Numbered from the stretch's first letter, positions 35,046-49,313 are shown. The stretch is DNA of 64,000 bases from Erythrocercus mccallii (GCA_013397435.1 VZRG01000168.1:258821-322820), one strand, 5' to 3'. A program made the numbers and translations. The notes: generated by a model not told the origin, from the letters alone.

Positions 35046-38000
35046 TGATTATTGCCTGGGCAGTGTCCAGTGCTAGTACAAAACTGTAGGAAAGTTGGGT
35101 ATGCAAATTCATGTCACCTATTTAACCACAGAGAATCATGTATTGAGGTCCCTTTCCATTTTAATTTCCTTTGTATTGTGATTCCTGACAGTGCTGACAT
35201 ACCCCATTTCATTTCACCGTGTGAGTCTCTGAGTGTTATTGTATCCAGCACTTATTCTATTGTCTGTATCTCTGTTCTCCTGGATATGGGGTGAAAGGAA
35301 TACAATTGATTTAACTTATGTGTCTCGTGAAGAAAAAGTATCTTAAATTAGCTGCTAAATGTGTCTGCCTGTTCAATGGAGACAACCAACTTCCAAAGGC
35401 CCCCAGCAAGGATACAAATCTATTATATTCAGGTAGAGCCCTTTTGTGGTTACTTTAGACAAAGGTTAGGAGCTACAAGTTGGCAATTATTCTCTTTGCT
35501 AGACTTGTAAGGGGCATTTAAGTTTCTGATCCCAAACTGTTTTGCTGATAGACTAAGCTGACCTTGGAGAAGGTCAAATTTTACCTCTGAGTTTTCTACT
35601 GTTCTGACTCTAGAGTCCTTGACTTGTCAATTATACCTAAACAGGACTAACAAACTCATAATTCTTGAAACTGAACTGAACTTCTCATGAATTGTGAGGC
35701 TCTATTTCTTTTTGAAGTATTTTGAGAACATGCCTTATGCCTGCAATTCTTCTACCTGCTGGGATCATATGGAAAGGATGATTCTATCTTACCTACTATG
35801 CCACTGGGATTCCTGGAATAACTGCCTCCCAAAAGTAAACACAGTACACTAGCTAAAAGGACTTCCTAAAAGGACTAGCTAGTGCACTCCAAGAGAAAAT
35901 CTGCAATGCACACACAGTGTGGACTGCCATGGAAACCAGGCCTGAGAGAGATTTGACAACAGTCATTTGACACTGTGACAGTATTTTGATCCTCCATATT
36001 TTCCTTGTAAATTTAGTCCTTCACAGATAATATAGTATTTCATTACAAAAGAATAACACGAATAGAAAAACTCTTCAGGATCTTTTTAACTGCATGTATT
36101 ACTTTAATCACAATATGATCAAAGGCATGCAGTGGGAAGCTGGCCACTGTGACAGAATAACTTCCTAGTGTAGAAACAAGAGAATTGTGTGCAGCCACAC
36201 TTGTCATTTGTCATAGTGAGAATGTTTGACTGACGCTGAAAATCAAAGCAAGTATTATCTATGAACCACAACACAAAAGCACTTTACAAAAATAAATCTC
36301 TCATCTAGCAATTAGACAGCAAGTGAGCAAGTCATGGATAACAAGAATGCCTCTACATATCACTTCAGGGTAACATTTTAAGCAGAAGAATCCTGGAGAA
36401 CTGAAGAAAGATAATCAATATGGTTATTAATGACACTAATTTCACACAAACATCTGGGAAATTAAGCATGCTCTTTAGGAGTTGTTTCTTGAAATAACTT
36501 GCATAGGAATGAATAAGTTTCAAGCCAAACTTCATGTCAATATATTGAGTGGTGTGGTAGCAATGATATTTATTTCAGCCTGGAAACTTTTCAGAAATTA
36601 AATACTAATATAAAAAACATCTTAAAAATATTTTTAAATACTTTTCCCTTTTTTTTGTTTTCTTGCATGCAGCTTTACCTTTACAGGTAAATACTTGGGT
36701 TCTCTTTAATCTGAATAGCTCAGATTTAAAATATAAAAATAAATGTAAAACTTATGGGGGAAAGAGGCACTTAAGTGAAAAAGTCTGTATGTTGCATTTA
36801 ATACAACACATATTGAAGTAAGAGAATAAGGTTTTGTCAAGTCTTAGGGAAAACGCTGCATTCTGAATGTTTCTGCAGAGGCTCATAGTATACTTCTCTT
36901 TAGGTTGAAAGTGATTTGAGTGAATACTGGTTAGGCATTTATTAGGGTCTAGCTTTTTATATTAGTGAAGCACAGATCAAATGTGCACCTAAAATTTGCG
37001 TATCTTATAGCAAAATCTCCTTACCAATACAGACTCATTTTCACCAACACTAGCACTACACTGCCAACATACTTGGAGAAAAGGCAGTTTGACTTATGTA
37101 TTGTGGTTTTTAGGACTGAATAATATTAATTAAAGTGCAATCCTTATAACTCATAGTAAGTGCCCAGAGTTTTCCCACTTGGCTCAGTAAGTGTTCCAAA
37201 AAATATTGGGTTTTTTTTATTTTTAGTTTCTTTAGAGCAGAAAATGAGCATGTTCTATGCCATTGAATGCTGTTTCGACCTGAAGAAAGTAATATCTAAT
37301 ATATTCTTGAGCTTAAATTCCATTGAGAGCTATTCATGTCCAAATGTTTAGTTGATTGTGTTCACCATTTCTAATAATTCAAAGAAGCAACAAGAAAGTG
37401 GTTGGCAAGAAGTGATTATTTGTTATTCATAATCATTTTTGTCTAACTTGTTAACATAGTGATTATTTCTTGATTGGAAAGCTTTTTGAAGAAGAATACC
37501 TGGAAGCTAAATCTTGAATTTGGGCCCAAACATTAACACAAAAATCTAATTCTCTCCTACATAACTGTATGGCAATAGATCTGAAAAACTGCACCAAAAT
37601 TCTCATATGCTAGCTGTGATTGCTGATGTTTACTAATCAGTTGTCTGCCTGTAGCATCACCTTTACCTATGAAGTGAATGGTATTGAGAAGACATGAATC
37701 AGCTTGAAGTTGTTTTAAATCAAATCTTTCAGAAATAATGCACTTCATGAACTTAAGGATGATGAGGTAGAGACACTCTCCAAACCATTTCATTTAGAAC
37801 TGGTGTTTTTTCCTGTCAGTCACCTGCAGGTAAGGCCCAACCAGGGACCTTTTCCTTTTTCATGGCTGAGAACTGCAGCCAGTGATTTCTGTTTTACCCA
37901 TGCACCTCTGATTTAGAATGGAAAAAAGCAAAGCTTCAGGTAGCTCAGGTATGTGATAAGTTTGGCCTCAGGTCCTGGATCAGCTTACAAGCACTTCTTG

Positions 38001-38660
38001 CAAGGACACTGAAACAATAACTTTATGTTTTTCTTCCAATACACTGAGCTTGTTCCTGGTTTCCTATGCATGGTGTAGAAAACCTATAATGCTTTATAGC
38101 CTAAGAAGAATTACATGGTTGTTGACATGGGAAAAACATAGACCTTTGCAAAACTGAGGTGGATTGATAGTTTTCCTTTGCTTTGCTCTTAGTCTTCTGG
38201 TCTTCTATTGTGATTTATTTCAAGAAAATTTTTTTGTCGTTGTGTTTACTCTTTGCCTATTTCCTAATTTGAATAATTAGACAACTTTTCTTTACATTAA
38301 ATTTGTCATGGTTTTGTTATGTATAAAAAAGGAGGGAATTCAGCCACCTGTTCATCACTTTTTGTAGTGGCTGCGACAGCAATCTCTCAGACATTACAGA
38401 AGTATGTCCACTGTCACTTACTCTACCTCTTTTCCAACACAATATAGTTTTTCCTACTCTATCTTGATTGAAAAAATTAACTGTTTCCTTCACCTTGCTC
38501 ATAGCCAGATACATCCATGATATATCTATAAATTGTCATGATCTGTTATTATACATAGGCATTCCTGTTTTGAGGCTCAATTTGGTTTTAATGCTATACA
38601 ATATCTAAAGAACAGTACCTATAAATCTTATAGCAATCTATACCAATTAAACCACAATGC
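35046..38660. other. Intergenic, flank beyond the MMP16 3' end
   Basis: AT-rich sequence with no element or exon that I recognise. It lies immediately downstream, on the minus strand, of the proposed MMP16 cleavage site. Confidence 0.5.
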
Positions 38661-38688
38661 CTTTATGAAAATTTTTTCTGTTCTCTTA

Positions 38689-38694
38689 TTTATT
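38689..38694 (-). terminator. Distal poly(A) signal for MMP16 (candidate)
   Basis: The minus strand reads CTGTCAATAAATAAGAGAAC, an AATAAA hexamer with a second overlapping ATAAAT. A GU-rich stretch (GCATTGTGGTTTAATTGGTA, complement of about 38644-38663) follows at the distance expected of a downstream element. Cleavage would fall near 38660-38680. Confidence 0.5.
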
Positions 38695-38853
38695 GACAGA
38701 TTTTGGTTTTTTTTTAATTACAACACAATGAAATGATGGTAAGTACATAAGATGCAATAGTATAAAAAGCCACTTTAACCCTTCCCCTGGTTAAGACACT
38801 TACAGCAGACAAGAACTGCCCCACCCCAATTCCCCCCTTCTCAAATGAAAACA

Positions 38854-38880
38854 AAAAATAAATATAAATTAATAAATATA
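38854..38880 (-). promoter_or_regulatory. AU-rich element near the UTR end
   Basis: On the minus strand, TATATTTATTAATTTATATT contains three ATTTA pentamers within about 25 bases, close to the proposed mRNA end. Clustered ATTTA motifs in 3' UTRs are known binding sites for mRNA stability factors. Function here is inferred. Confidence 0.35.
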
Positions 38881-39439
38881 AAACAAATCACTGCACAGCC
38901 CTTAACTCTTTGATTGCCATGGCAAGAACCATAATGATGATTCCAGCGTGTGACGTTCGGTGGTTAAAGGTTGCCGCAGCAGTCAAAGGGTTATAGCATT
39001 GTAAACATAAGTACTTTGTTGAAAATCTTCAGTCGTGTTAATGGTCTACAGCAATGAGATTATTATCACGACCCCTTGACCTTTAATGACACAACAGTAT
39101 AAGGAGCTAAAGAGATAAGCTTTGTGAGCTGTTACATAGATTAATTAACCCATTTAGTTTAACAATGCACTATGAGGTCTTGATTTACTAACAAAAGACT
39201 ACTTGTGTATAATAAAACACTGTTCAATGCACTGATCAATAAAATCAATGAAAAAAATCAGTCTAAGCACCACAAAATTTTGCCTGATTATATCTGACAG
39301 TCATAATACACTTTAGCACCATTTAGTCAGCCTTGCATTTGCACACAAACAAGCTTTGTGTTTGTCAGTAGAAGCTACCTGAAGGAATAACATATGTCAG
39401 TTATAAAAAGGTTACCATATAAAATGCTGTGTGAGCCAA

Positions 39440-39504
39440 TAAAATAAAATAAAATAAAATAAAATAAAATAAAATAAAATAAAATAAAATAAAATAATAA
39501 AATG
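39440..39504. repeat. (AAAAT)n pentanucleotide microsatellite
   Basis: About eleven uninterrupted AAAAT units (39441-39495), followed by a slightly imperfect AATAAAATG end. It lies within the proposed MMP16 3' UTR, where the transcript would read (ATTTT)n. Confidence 0.97.
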
Positions 39505-42250
39505 AAATTCAGTTGCAGAAGGCAAATAAATGTTCCAGTTTTTTGATATTAACACAAATCCTAATAAGCAGAACATGGGCATGAAATGAATACAGAGCTA
39601 TGCAGAGAAAAGGGAATAAAAATGAGAAATTTGTTTCCCACAAGAGAAATAATCACATCCATATTCGGACTTATTTGTCAGACTTTGAAAATTAAATGAA
39701 CAACTGTAGGGTGGTTGAAGATACAGATCTTGAAGAATTAATGTTTAACAACATGTGAGATTTAGGATCATGTTATGCACAAAACCACTTTCAGAGATAT
39801 CCTATCAACTGCACAAACACCCTTGTCTCTGCATGAAAGGTTGATTTCCTCCTTCTCAGACATGGAGGATAAATAAGCAAATCTGGGTGGACAGAACCAC
39901 AATTTTAGTAGCTTCTAGCTAACATATTGGAACCAGAACAATTTCTGTTGGAATTACAGGGATGAGGGAATGTCAACAAGAGGGAAAATTGAATCACTGC
40001 TAAAATAACACTCAACAAGCAGAACAAAGGAAGAAATCAAGTTCTGATAGATACAAGAATACAGAACCTGGAGAGAATGCGAGGTACGTGTTACTCATAA
40101 AGAGAAAATAGGATGTGTATGAAGCTTGGAAATCAATGTACCCTTCTTGTATATATCCATATCGAACTCTAGTTGACTACAGACTGACAAAACTAGCTGC
40201 ACATGCTTTAACTGCTAACAATACTACCACAGGACTGGCAAGGAGAAGACATTGCATCCTTCAAACAGTTTCTGATCATACAGGAACACCTATAACATAA
40301 AGCAAAACTCAGAAGTCAAACACCTGCACCTTTCTCTGCAAGCTGTGTCTGAACTGGGCAATGAATCCAGGACTACAGATGCAGATGACAGAGAGAGCTC
40401 TTCATATGTGATGCCAAAAAATTAGGATCAGTTGGAAAACAGTGCATAATAGTAATGCATTCTGCCATGCAACAGTGCCAGCCTATTATGCTACAGCAGT
40501 AAGATAATGGTAATTGATGTATGTGTATGAACTGACATGTGGTAGAGGAAGGAGTCCAGCCATAAAATTCTTGTCTGAATACCCATGACACAAATTGTAG
40601 GCATCAGAATGCAAAAGAGAAAGAGAAAAGGTTAAAGATGAGAACTGGAACCACTGAAAATAACAGATGTTGAAATGTAGCTTTCTAATCTGCTCACCTT
40701 TCAGAGATGTGATAAGCCATACACGCAAATAATATGCAATGGCTGGCACCAAAAATTGTAGGTCTCTGCTGTTATACTATTGTACATTTGACAAGTCAAG
40801 TAGTTCCAAGATGCAAATAAAGAATCCATGATGATCCACCCTGGCTGTCCCATGCCTTTTTCACAAAAGACTTAAGGATGGCAATGTCAATGCAAGGCAA
40901 AGGCTTCTATAATCTGCTGTAAATTAGAGCTCAGTGTTGGAGCACTGGACAATAAACAAAATTCAGTGAAAGATATACACCAAGTTCCTCAACTATTTGC
41001 AGGAGATTTGAGAAGGTATTACCTCTTCATTTTAGACATAAAAAGCTGTAACTCCTAGTGACAAAATGTAAAAAGTTGTACACGATTAAAATGAGATAGA
41101 CAACAAAATTTTTTTTGCTTGTTTGTATAATTAACAGATAATCTCCCACTTGCCCACCAAAAGAGAATATAAAATTAAATGTTGCCTTAATTAGTTAGGA
41201 AACATGTCAAGGTGCAGTGAGAAAAGGGGATGGAGGGGAATCAGAAGTTTGACTGTATTTATCAATTTACATATAGAAATGGAACTAGGTGATCCAGCCA
41301 AAGGCCATAAAAGAATTTCTGTCATATCAAACACTTCAGAACTATCACAAAAATAAAGATACATGACTGTAATATAGACTAGTAGAAGTTAAAGACTTCC
41401 TTGTCCTCCAGTATTTTATTCAGTGGAGTTCTTCATCTTGGATCTAATTTCTGAAAACAAACAGAAGGACATTTCACTGTTACCAGTTTTTGCACAGAGA
41501 TTCAGGTTAATATTAGTTTGACTAAATCTATCTCAAAAGATTTTGATTGCACCAGATAAATAATGTACTATATATTACTATATATTTGCAGTCAGATTTA
41601 GAGCAACTATATTGAGAAGCTTTTTGACTGACTGCTATCTGGTGGGTGACAACTCCAAATACAGAATTCAGTGAACTTTCTACAGCCCAACAGATATCTT
41701 TGTTGTTGGAGGCCAATAATACTTTCCAAGCTATCACCAAGTTCTTGGTAATATCTCTTCTCTTTTATTGTTGATTACATGAAATTTTGGTGGTAGTGAT
41801 CTTTGTCTCCATTGCTTTTTGACAAATTGATGTTGTACTTGCACTTATAAGTCAAAATGTTTTCATTCCTTTTTCTGTTTTTTTTGGTAATCGAAAATGG
41901 AAATGTTCTTGTGCTACTTTTCTTTTGTCTGTCTGTAGGCTTTGACCAAAAGACCTATTTGGTTTTCCTGTGGGTCCTAGAAGTTGTGGAAAGAAAGTTC
42001 ATTACAAGTTTCCTCTGAGCAAGACTTCAACAGGGTTTTAATTTCAATTTGTCATCACTGTTCTCCAAGCACTGCTATCAGTACACACTCCTCTGAAGGT
42101 GGTAACGTGTCTTAGATGGTGAAAAGAGAGGATCATGAACCTTGATCTATCCTGTAAAATGATTTTCAACCAGACACAGTAAGACAATACTGTGATTTGA
42201 CAAGCGATATCTGCATGTTTTGGTAACAAAGACAGATGTTATGTAAACAT

Positions 42251-42279
42251 ACACATATATATATATTTATATATATATG
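42251..42279. repeat. (AT)n microsatellite, interrupted
   Basis: Alternating AT with a TTT interruption over about 29 bases, inside the proposed 3' UTR. Confidence 0.85.
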
Positions 42280-44849
42280 CTTGACAATGCTTTACCTATT
42301 TCATTACATAGAGTAAGAATTGGGAATACAGTATTTTCATCATCACACATTCTTCCAATTCTGGATTCCTATTAAAGGTTAAATATTGTTGAGTATAAGG
42401 CTGTCAGTTATTTCCATAAGCTGTGGGTATTGACAACGGCTATTCTGAAAGGTCTTTTTTTGATTGCTTTCATCTGCCTGGTGATGCATGGCCAGAATTC
42501 ATAGCACTTTATCATATGAGGTAAAACACAAACATGTACACAGAAGCTGCAGCTATGCCTTGTAGGTATGAATTGTAGTTGTCATGGTCATTTAAAACAG
42601 TGCTGTAGGTTGCTGATGATGTCTCCTGAATGCATGTCATCACATGTATCATTTCCTAATTTACATAATTCTGCTTATATCCAAGCAGATAAACTGTGTG
42701 GAGTTGACTTCAACACAGCGTTCCCATAAGATATGAAGGTGATCAGTATGTGAGCACTGGCAATTTTGTGGCAATAGCAAGCATAGCATATACAGTATGT
42801 TCTTCTCTGTTTAGAATCATTGTATGCCCAAATATGAGGCTGTGCATTACCTGCAATATATCAGTTGTAAACCAGTACATTTTGAGATCTATTTATTATA
42901 ATTTAATTTTAAACACTGTCAAAGAATAGTAGAAATCACAATAACTCTTTTAACTCCATTGTCATATTGTCAAGGACTAACCAGGTACTTTAGGAAGTTA
43001 TTTTATTTCAGAATTCTGTTACTAATCCCAGTTCCCAGAAAGTCAGTTCCTGGAATGATGGATTGGCAAATGTGTTCTCCAAGACACATGCATGGCACAG
43101 AATGAGTGGGATTATTTCACGGGATGAAGACAATATTCAGAATATATTTTACCGCAAGAGTGAAAGAAAAAAAAGGTCATAGAAGGCTATCAATTAAGGT
43201 ATGCTGCTCCAAGAAGATTAAGGTTTGTAGTCATAAAAGGGACATGATTCAATTTCATACAGCAGAAACTACTATTAACTAAACAGAAAACCTTGGTTTA
43301 TGTGATGGCTATAGTAATAATAAACTGTGGACAATGGTATTCTACAGAAGCAGAAGAAACTTATGCTGTGTGACTGGAAAGTTTTACACCATCATATGTG
43401 GCTGGCATGTGTAATGATTATAGTTTATGAAGTTTTACTGTGACAGCAAGTAGCACTATGCTGCATACGCATCCAAGTATAGAAAACTGTCTTTAGCATG
43501 CTAGTTTACATCAGCCTTTCCTCATTTATGTCTTCTCTACATCTAAAATTTATTTCATCTATACTGTTGGTAGACCAGAGCAATACTTAAGGCCATCTCC
43601 ACAAAGTAAACATACTTTATGGACACCACTCACAGAACATCCTCTTTGAAAGACAAAATGGGTAGCTGCAATTCCAAATGTTAATTAACTGACAACTTGT
43701 AGATGATATTCTAAAGCTTATGTATACTGGGAAAGAAAACCTGTTTATAATGCATGTGTTTAGTGCTGTCTACATCTTTCCTTGAAATACACTTTGATTT
43801 TAGGAACAGATGTTTGCTGTGCTCACACACTGATGATCCCTCAAAATATGATCTTCTGATTATTACTGGGCCTTCCTACTTACATACATACATATATCAA
43901 ATAATTCCACATCATACAAAATCTATGCTGCCTACCTTAGATCAAGCCTCAAATGGAGCAAGTTTGCAACATGTGATGGTATGCTTTTGATGTTTACCAG
44001 ACTTTTTCAGCATTGATGGCACGGATGACAATGTCTTTCTCCGTCAGCCTCTGACACCTCAGATAGCAAGTTGCAAGAAAGTAGATAGATATGACTCACA
44101 TATTACATATTTTTCATGAGACTAGTGGCAGACAATTCATTGAATTACATGCATATATCAGAGATTAATTTTATGAGCACATGGTTCATTTACACCTGAT
44201 TTTGTAACTGACATATGTTTAAATGGTCTTACCTCGTAAGAACCACCCTGTCTGCAGTCTGTGTACTGGGAGCTAAGGAAGTATGGTTAACATTACAGTG
44301 CTGGGGTATCACAACTATACCATTGTACTGAATAACAGATTATCCGTTCCTCAGCTTCTAGACAATATTATTTGATTTACAGCATGCAAAACAGCATGCT
44401 AAACAGCTGGACTCTTAGGTGGCCAGTGACATTGCTTCCTCAGCTGATAGTAATGATTTCCCTTACAGCTCATAGACCTGCAGTCATTTATTTATACTTC
44501 TGGAAACAGAGGTGTTCAGAGACAGTCTTGACAACAACAAAAGGCAAACTGGGAGCTACTGTTCTGTAATGGCTGCTTCACATCTCCCACTGCCATGGTG
44601 CATGGCATCCTTCACCTCTGCAATAGGTGACAAAACTTAGGCTATGTTGTAAGGATATAAGGGAGCCAGGACAGAGCAAGCCCCTGCAGTCATATCCTTG
44701 CTCCCCTGCCCAATCATCTCATGCTCTTTCCAAAGAAGGCTGCTAATGGTATGGTAGCTTGCATTTCCACTTCCTTAAAAATCCAGTGCTTGGAACATTC
44801 ACGGTTCTGTTTACTGCATGTGTGTTTAAAGATTTGTCCTAACAATGGT

Positions 44850-44873
44850 AAAAAAAAAAGAAAAAAAAAAAGA
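44850..44873. repeat. A-rich tract
   Basis: Two runs of ten and eleven A separated by a G, followed by GAA, inside the proposed 3' UTR (T-rich on the transcript strand). Confidence 0.9.
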
Positions 44874-47800
44874 ATGCAATGTTTCCATTGCTAATAGGCA
44901 GACCAACTTCCTATACTATGCACTTTTTTCTAACCAACAAGCTAGAATTAGATTCTATATAATTTGGTACCAAAAGCTACATTTAACTGACATTTAGATT
45001 GTAAAGTAAGACCCCCAAAAAGTTGAAAATTAAAAAATTAAGCCTTACACTCTTTTCTTAACCCACAGTGCTATTAGCACAGGCGTCTTGATCAAGCAAC
45101 TGGGGATGTGAAGTCTGCCCCTTATGTTTGCATCTATTAGCTTATGTTATTTTAATTCACAAAATTAGCCTTAAAAAATCTTTTTTTTTTTAATTATCCC
45201 CGTCCCTTTTCCCACTTTGAAAGAAGAAAAAGAACAAAAGTTCATAGTAATATATAAAATATGTATTACATTTATTCAGGAGACTTGAAAGGGCTCCTTT
45301 GGAGCCATTTGAGTCTCTCCATCCCAGCCTATCGAGTAAATATACAGTTACATGGTTTTGATTTTTTTTTTTGATGAAAATCAATTTTGCCTACAGTCAA
45401 TAACCTTTTCATAGGTTTAGATATTGAAAGGCCAAAGGAAACACTGCCATAATCTATTCTGGCCCTCTGCATCATACAGACCAGAGTACTCTGAAGATAC
45501 ACAACCTTGTGTAGTCAGCTTGATAGACTGTAGCTGCTTAACACAACACATATTCAGTTTTGTATTGTTCCAAAGTACAAATTATGACTATATCAATATG
45601 GAAATGTTTATTAAAAGAGTTATGGCACATGAGCAGGAACCCAGATTGCAGAACTGAAAATATTTTCAATTTGCTTTTTCTTAATTCTGATAGTTATAGG
45701 CCATTGTAGAGAAACAACTATTCAAAAAACCAAAATTGCCTTAGAACTTTTACTAATTTGAGTTCAAAACTGGATCAGGCAATATCATTAATTTACTCTG
45801 AAATTCTATAATTTGAAACTAGCCAGTATGTATTTGGAAATTCCAGTGAACACAAATGCTCCTACATCTTTTAGTTAAACCTTTATGACTGTGTTACAAC
45901 CTACTGAAAACATGAGTAACAGAAATGTTGACACTATCTTGCTTTGTGTGACATAAACATGCCAATATAATTTTTTCTCCCTTTCTCTGTATATAGCATA
46001 TATGCACTTTTAAGTAAAAGAAAATAGATTCGACAATCAACTTATCATGTGTTCATGTATCTACGATGTACCATATACCAAGGACTAGAATTATCACACT
46101 TACCTTCCTGTATACAGCTAAATTCTCCAAACACAAATATTTTTGTTACCTTATCAAAGAACAACAGTCAACATGCTCAGCACTTCATTACTGTCAGGGA
46201 AACAGTTGCAGAAAAAGTTAAAGCTGCCATGAAAGATATTTCAAAACTAAAATGAAATTTTCAAGTGAATAAAATAAAACTGATGAGGTGCTGTTCTGAC
46301 TTAAAAAATAAAAAAATCTCCTGTTGTAGAGGAAAAGCAAATACAGAGTAAGTAGTTCTTTTAGTATTTTCCTCCAACTACCCTAGGGAAAAAAAATTGG
46401 AACAGCAACATCTTTTGTTCTGTCCATAGCAGAACATAAGTTATAGTAGTGTGCTGACAATAAAAATTTCTCAATGGATTAAAGTGTGCATGTCTGTACA
46501 TGTGTGTGTTTGTGTGCTTTTATAAGGATACAAATACACACATCTCAATACATATGAAAAACAGCATAGAATTTTAAATTCACCCAATGAACTGATCCGC
46601 AGCAAAAATCCTGTGCAACTAAATTGTCAATAAACCTATATTTTCAGTAACAACTGACTTGGATTTACTAAATAATGCTATGGGCTGATACTGGTGCGCT
46701 TCTAACCTACAGTATGCAATACTTCTACAAAACATCTCCAAAATGCCATCCTCATTGCATATTTGTTGTAAAACTATATGTTTTTCTAATCTTCATTTTT
46801 TTTAACCATACATATGTATATCTGTTTATGCTCTAAGAAATAATTTGCAACGCTTTATAGCATGCCACATATGTTTATAAGTCCTCAAATCAATATAAAA
46901 TCATGTAATTGAAAAAAAGGCATACTATTTTTCATGCTCCGCTCATTATAAATATAAATTCAAGGCAGTCAAGCTATCCATTACCAAAACAATGATAATC
47001 ATAATATATATGTATATATACCTACACTCTCTAAAAAGTGATCCAGTTATATGGATTAAGAAACCAGTAAGAAATTGGTTGAACAAAGTATAAAAGTCTC
47101 ATTTTATGTAAAAGTCCATACTGGCCATTTCAAGTATTTTAATACTTTCCTATAACCTTTTCATTAATAACTAGATATTTGTAGAAATAATAATTTTATA
47201 CTGAAAATTGTATTCAAGTTAAATAAAAATTAACTTCTGCTGTAATTTATTTTTAGAGTGTGCATGTATACATAGCAAAATACCTTTCTACAGACCTATC
47301 ATAAATATTTTAGTCTATGTCATTTCTCTCCTATTAAAACACTTCAATTTTTTTTCTCAAATTTTGGATCATGTCTATCAGGCCTTTCAAGAAATAAAAC
47401 TCATCTTAGTTCATTTGCAACACCAGATTCCCTTCAGTTTGTGCCAGTTTGCAAGTTAAAGGTCAAAGACATAGGACAGTACACTTTAAGGAAATTCAGA
47501 CAGTGAAGCTGTTCACAGAAGACAATGTTTAACTTGGTAATGACAGTCAACAGGTCAATAATCAAGTTCAAGGCAAGCTGTTCATTGTTGCAAAAGCTAC
47601 TCCCCTCAAAACCTGGCTTTCATAAAAAACCAGGTGTCTGACTTTTGGGGTGCATCATTCTGACCATCTTTAAAAAGTTCACAGCCCAGTGACTGTAAAG
47701 CCTATCACTGCAAGAAGCAGCTCCTAAAATCAATAAAGAGGTCTGTCAGTTGCTGACTTTTCTCTAGGAAAAAATTATTGATACAAACCTGCTCTGCAGG

Positions 47801-48997
47801 TCACATGAAAATGACAATACTGCTGTTAGCACAAATTACACAGAATGACAAAATGTTTTGGTGGTCCCTTGGCTCTGTCAGTTGATACCATGTTTGACTG
47901 AAGGCCAGAAATTTTAACCCTTTGAGAACTATGATGAACATGCAAAGGGGTAACACACGAGAGGATACTCATGCACTATCAGAGTCATCTTCTTAGCTTT
48001 CCTTTGAAACTGTAACTCCACTTATGCAGAGGTAAATGGAATTGTCATGCAACATAATCTCAAGAGAGAAATCCAAGATGCTTAAGATAAGAGGCTAAGC
48101 TATAAAATTGTTGCCAGCTCAGAAAAATTCTTGGCAAGTGATAGAAATTATTAAATACATTTGGTTCCTTTAACAAGAAAGTAGCTGGTAAATATACTTT
48201 GTTTTCTATTCATGTTACAAACGCTTTTCTATCAATAATGCAAATAATTAAAAATGCAGTCACAAGAAATCTGTTTTGAAAAACTGATTTTCTTTTGAAA
48301 CCTGTATTACCCAAACACAATTCTATAATTTAATGATGACCAAGATTAACATCCACCAGATTCTGAAAACTGGATGCAATAGTTCTCAAAGGGTTACACC
48401 ACCAATATAATACCAGCGTAGTTTCTCAATAGCATGTCTGTTGTTTTAGTTCATTGAAATCCACTTCAGAGACACACTGCTTTTTACCATTCTTTGGAAT
48501 GAGTGCTCCTGACAGACCTATAAAAGGCCTGGGGTAGTTGGCTTGGTACAGCTTGGGAAAGATAATGTAGGAAAACCAACCAGAAATCAAACAAACCAAT
48601 AAAAAGGTTCTGCTTGAATATAGTATTGAATATGAGTTTAAAACATTGAGGACATAGCCCGGAGCAGCTGTAAAAAACACAAAATGAATGTATTAAGGCT
48701 GTTACTATATTGCAGATATTTTGGCCCCTTGTTTGTTGGAAAATGGCTGCCCGAACAGTCTGAAGTCCTGCGTGTCATCCGCGTCTCCCACCTGACAAAA
48801 CTGGAAGTAGGAGTATAGGACTTTATCCGTAGCAGACAGAAAGCAATCCTCTTTGGAGACAAAGCTGTTTTGGGTCTTCTCACTTTCCTGAAAGTTCCAT
48901 TGTTGGTTGTGTTTCTCTAGAAAAATTTACTTTCAGCAAAAAATTTTTCGAAGGGGAACAGGCCTTAAGGGAAAAATGTAGAAATATTGGAGATATT

Positions 48998-49003
48998 TTT
49001 ATT
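48998..49003 (-). terminator. Proximal poly(A) signal candidate
   Basis: AATAAA on the minus strand about 310 bases after the MMP16 stop codon. If used, it would give a transcript with a very short 3' UTR. No supporting evidence beyond the hexamer. Confidence 0.25.
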
Positions 49004-49313
49004 CCTCTTCGTTAGTTAATCCTGATAGTTTATAGGGCTTTGAGCGTGCAGAGGGAAGGCCTAGAATTGAATGACAAAGAAAGACAAAGGACTGAAGAAA
49101 CAGCAGATACTGTGTATCATGGAAGCTTCCCAGCTGAGTGAATCGCCACTCATGCGCAGGACAGGCAACCCCTTGGGTTTTAGAGATCAGCTTTGTTTCA
49201 GACTGACAGATGCCCGCTCCTAGCTAGGAAACTGCATAACAGCTCTTGTGTTGAATCTCAAGTTACCACAAACTCCTGGGAGGGAAAGAAAAAAAAAAAA
49301 CCAAAACCCTACA

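Larger units (their letters stand above)
38665..49313 (-). other. MMP16: MMP16 3' untranslated region (proposed)
   Basis: On the minus strand, the sequence after the MMP16 stop codon (49314-49316) runs about 10.6 kb to an AATAAA at 38694-38689 that is followed by a GU-rich stretch. From what is known, MMP16 (MT3-MMP) mRNA is about 12 kb with a coding region of only about 1.8 kb, so a UTR of this size is expected. The whole interval lacks CR1 and LTR insertions. The only disturbances are simple repeats at 39440-39504, 42251-42279 and 44850-44873. Minus-strand open frames such as 48426-48680 are non-coding shadows. The 3' boundary is inferred and not shown by transcript data. Confidence 0.55.

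Noticed and set aside
48426..48883. Minus-strand open frames of 84 and 81 codons downstream of the MMP16 stop
   Set aside because: They fall in the proposed 3' UTR, with no splice context or recognisable protein motif.
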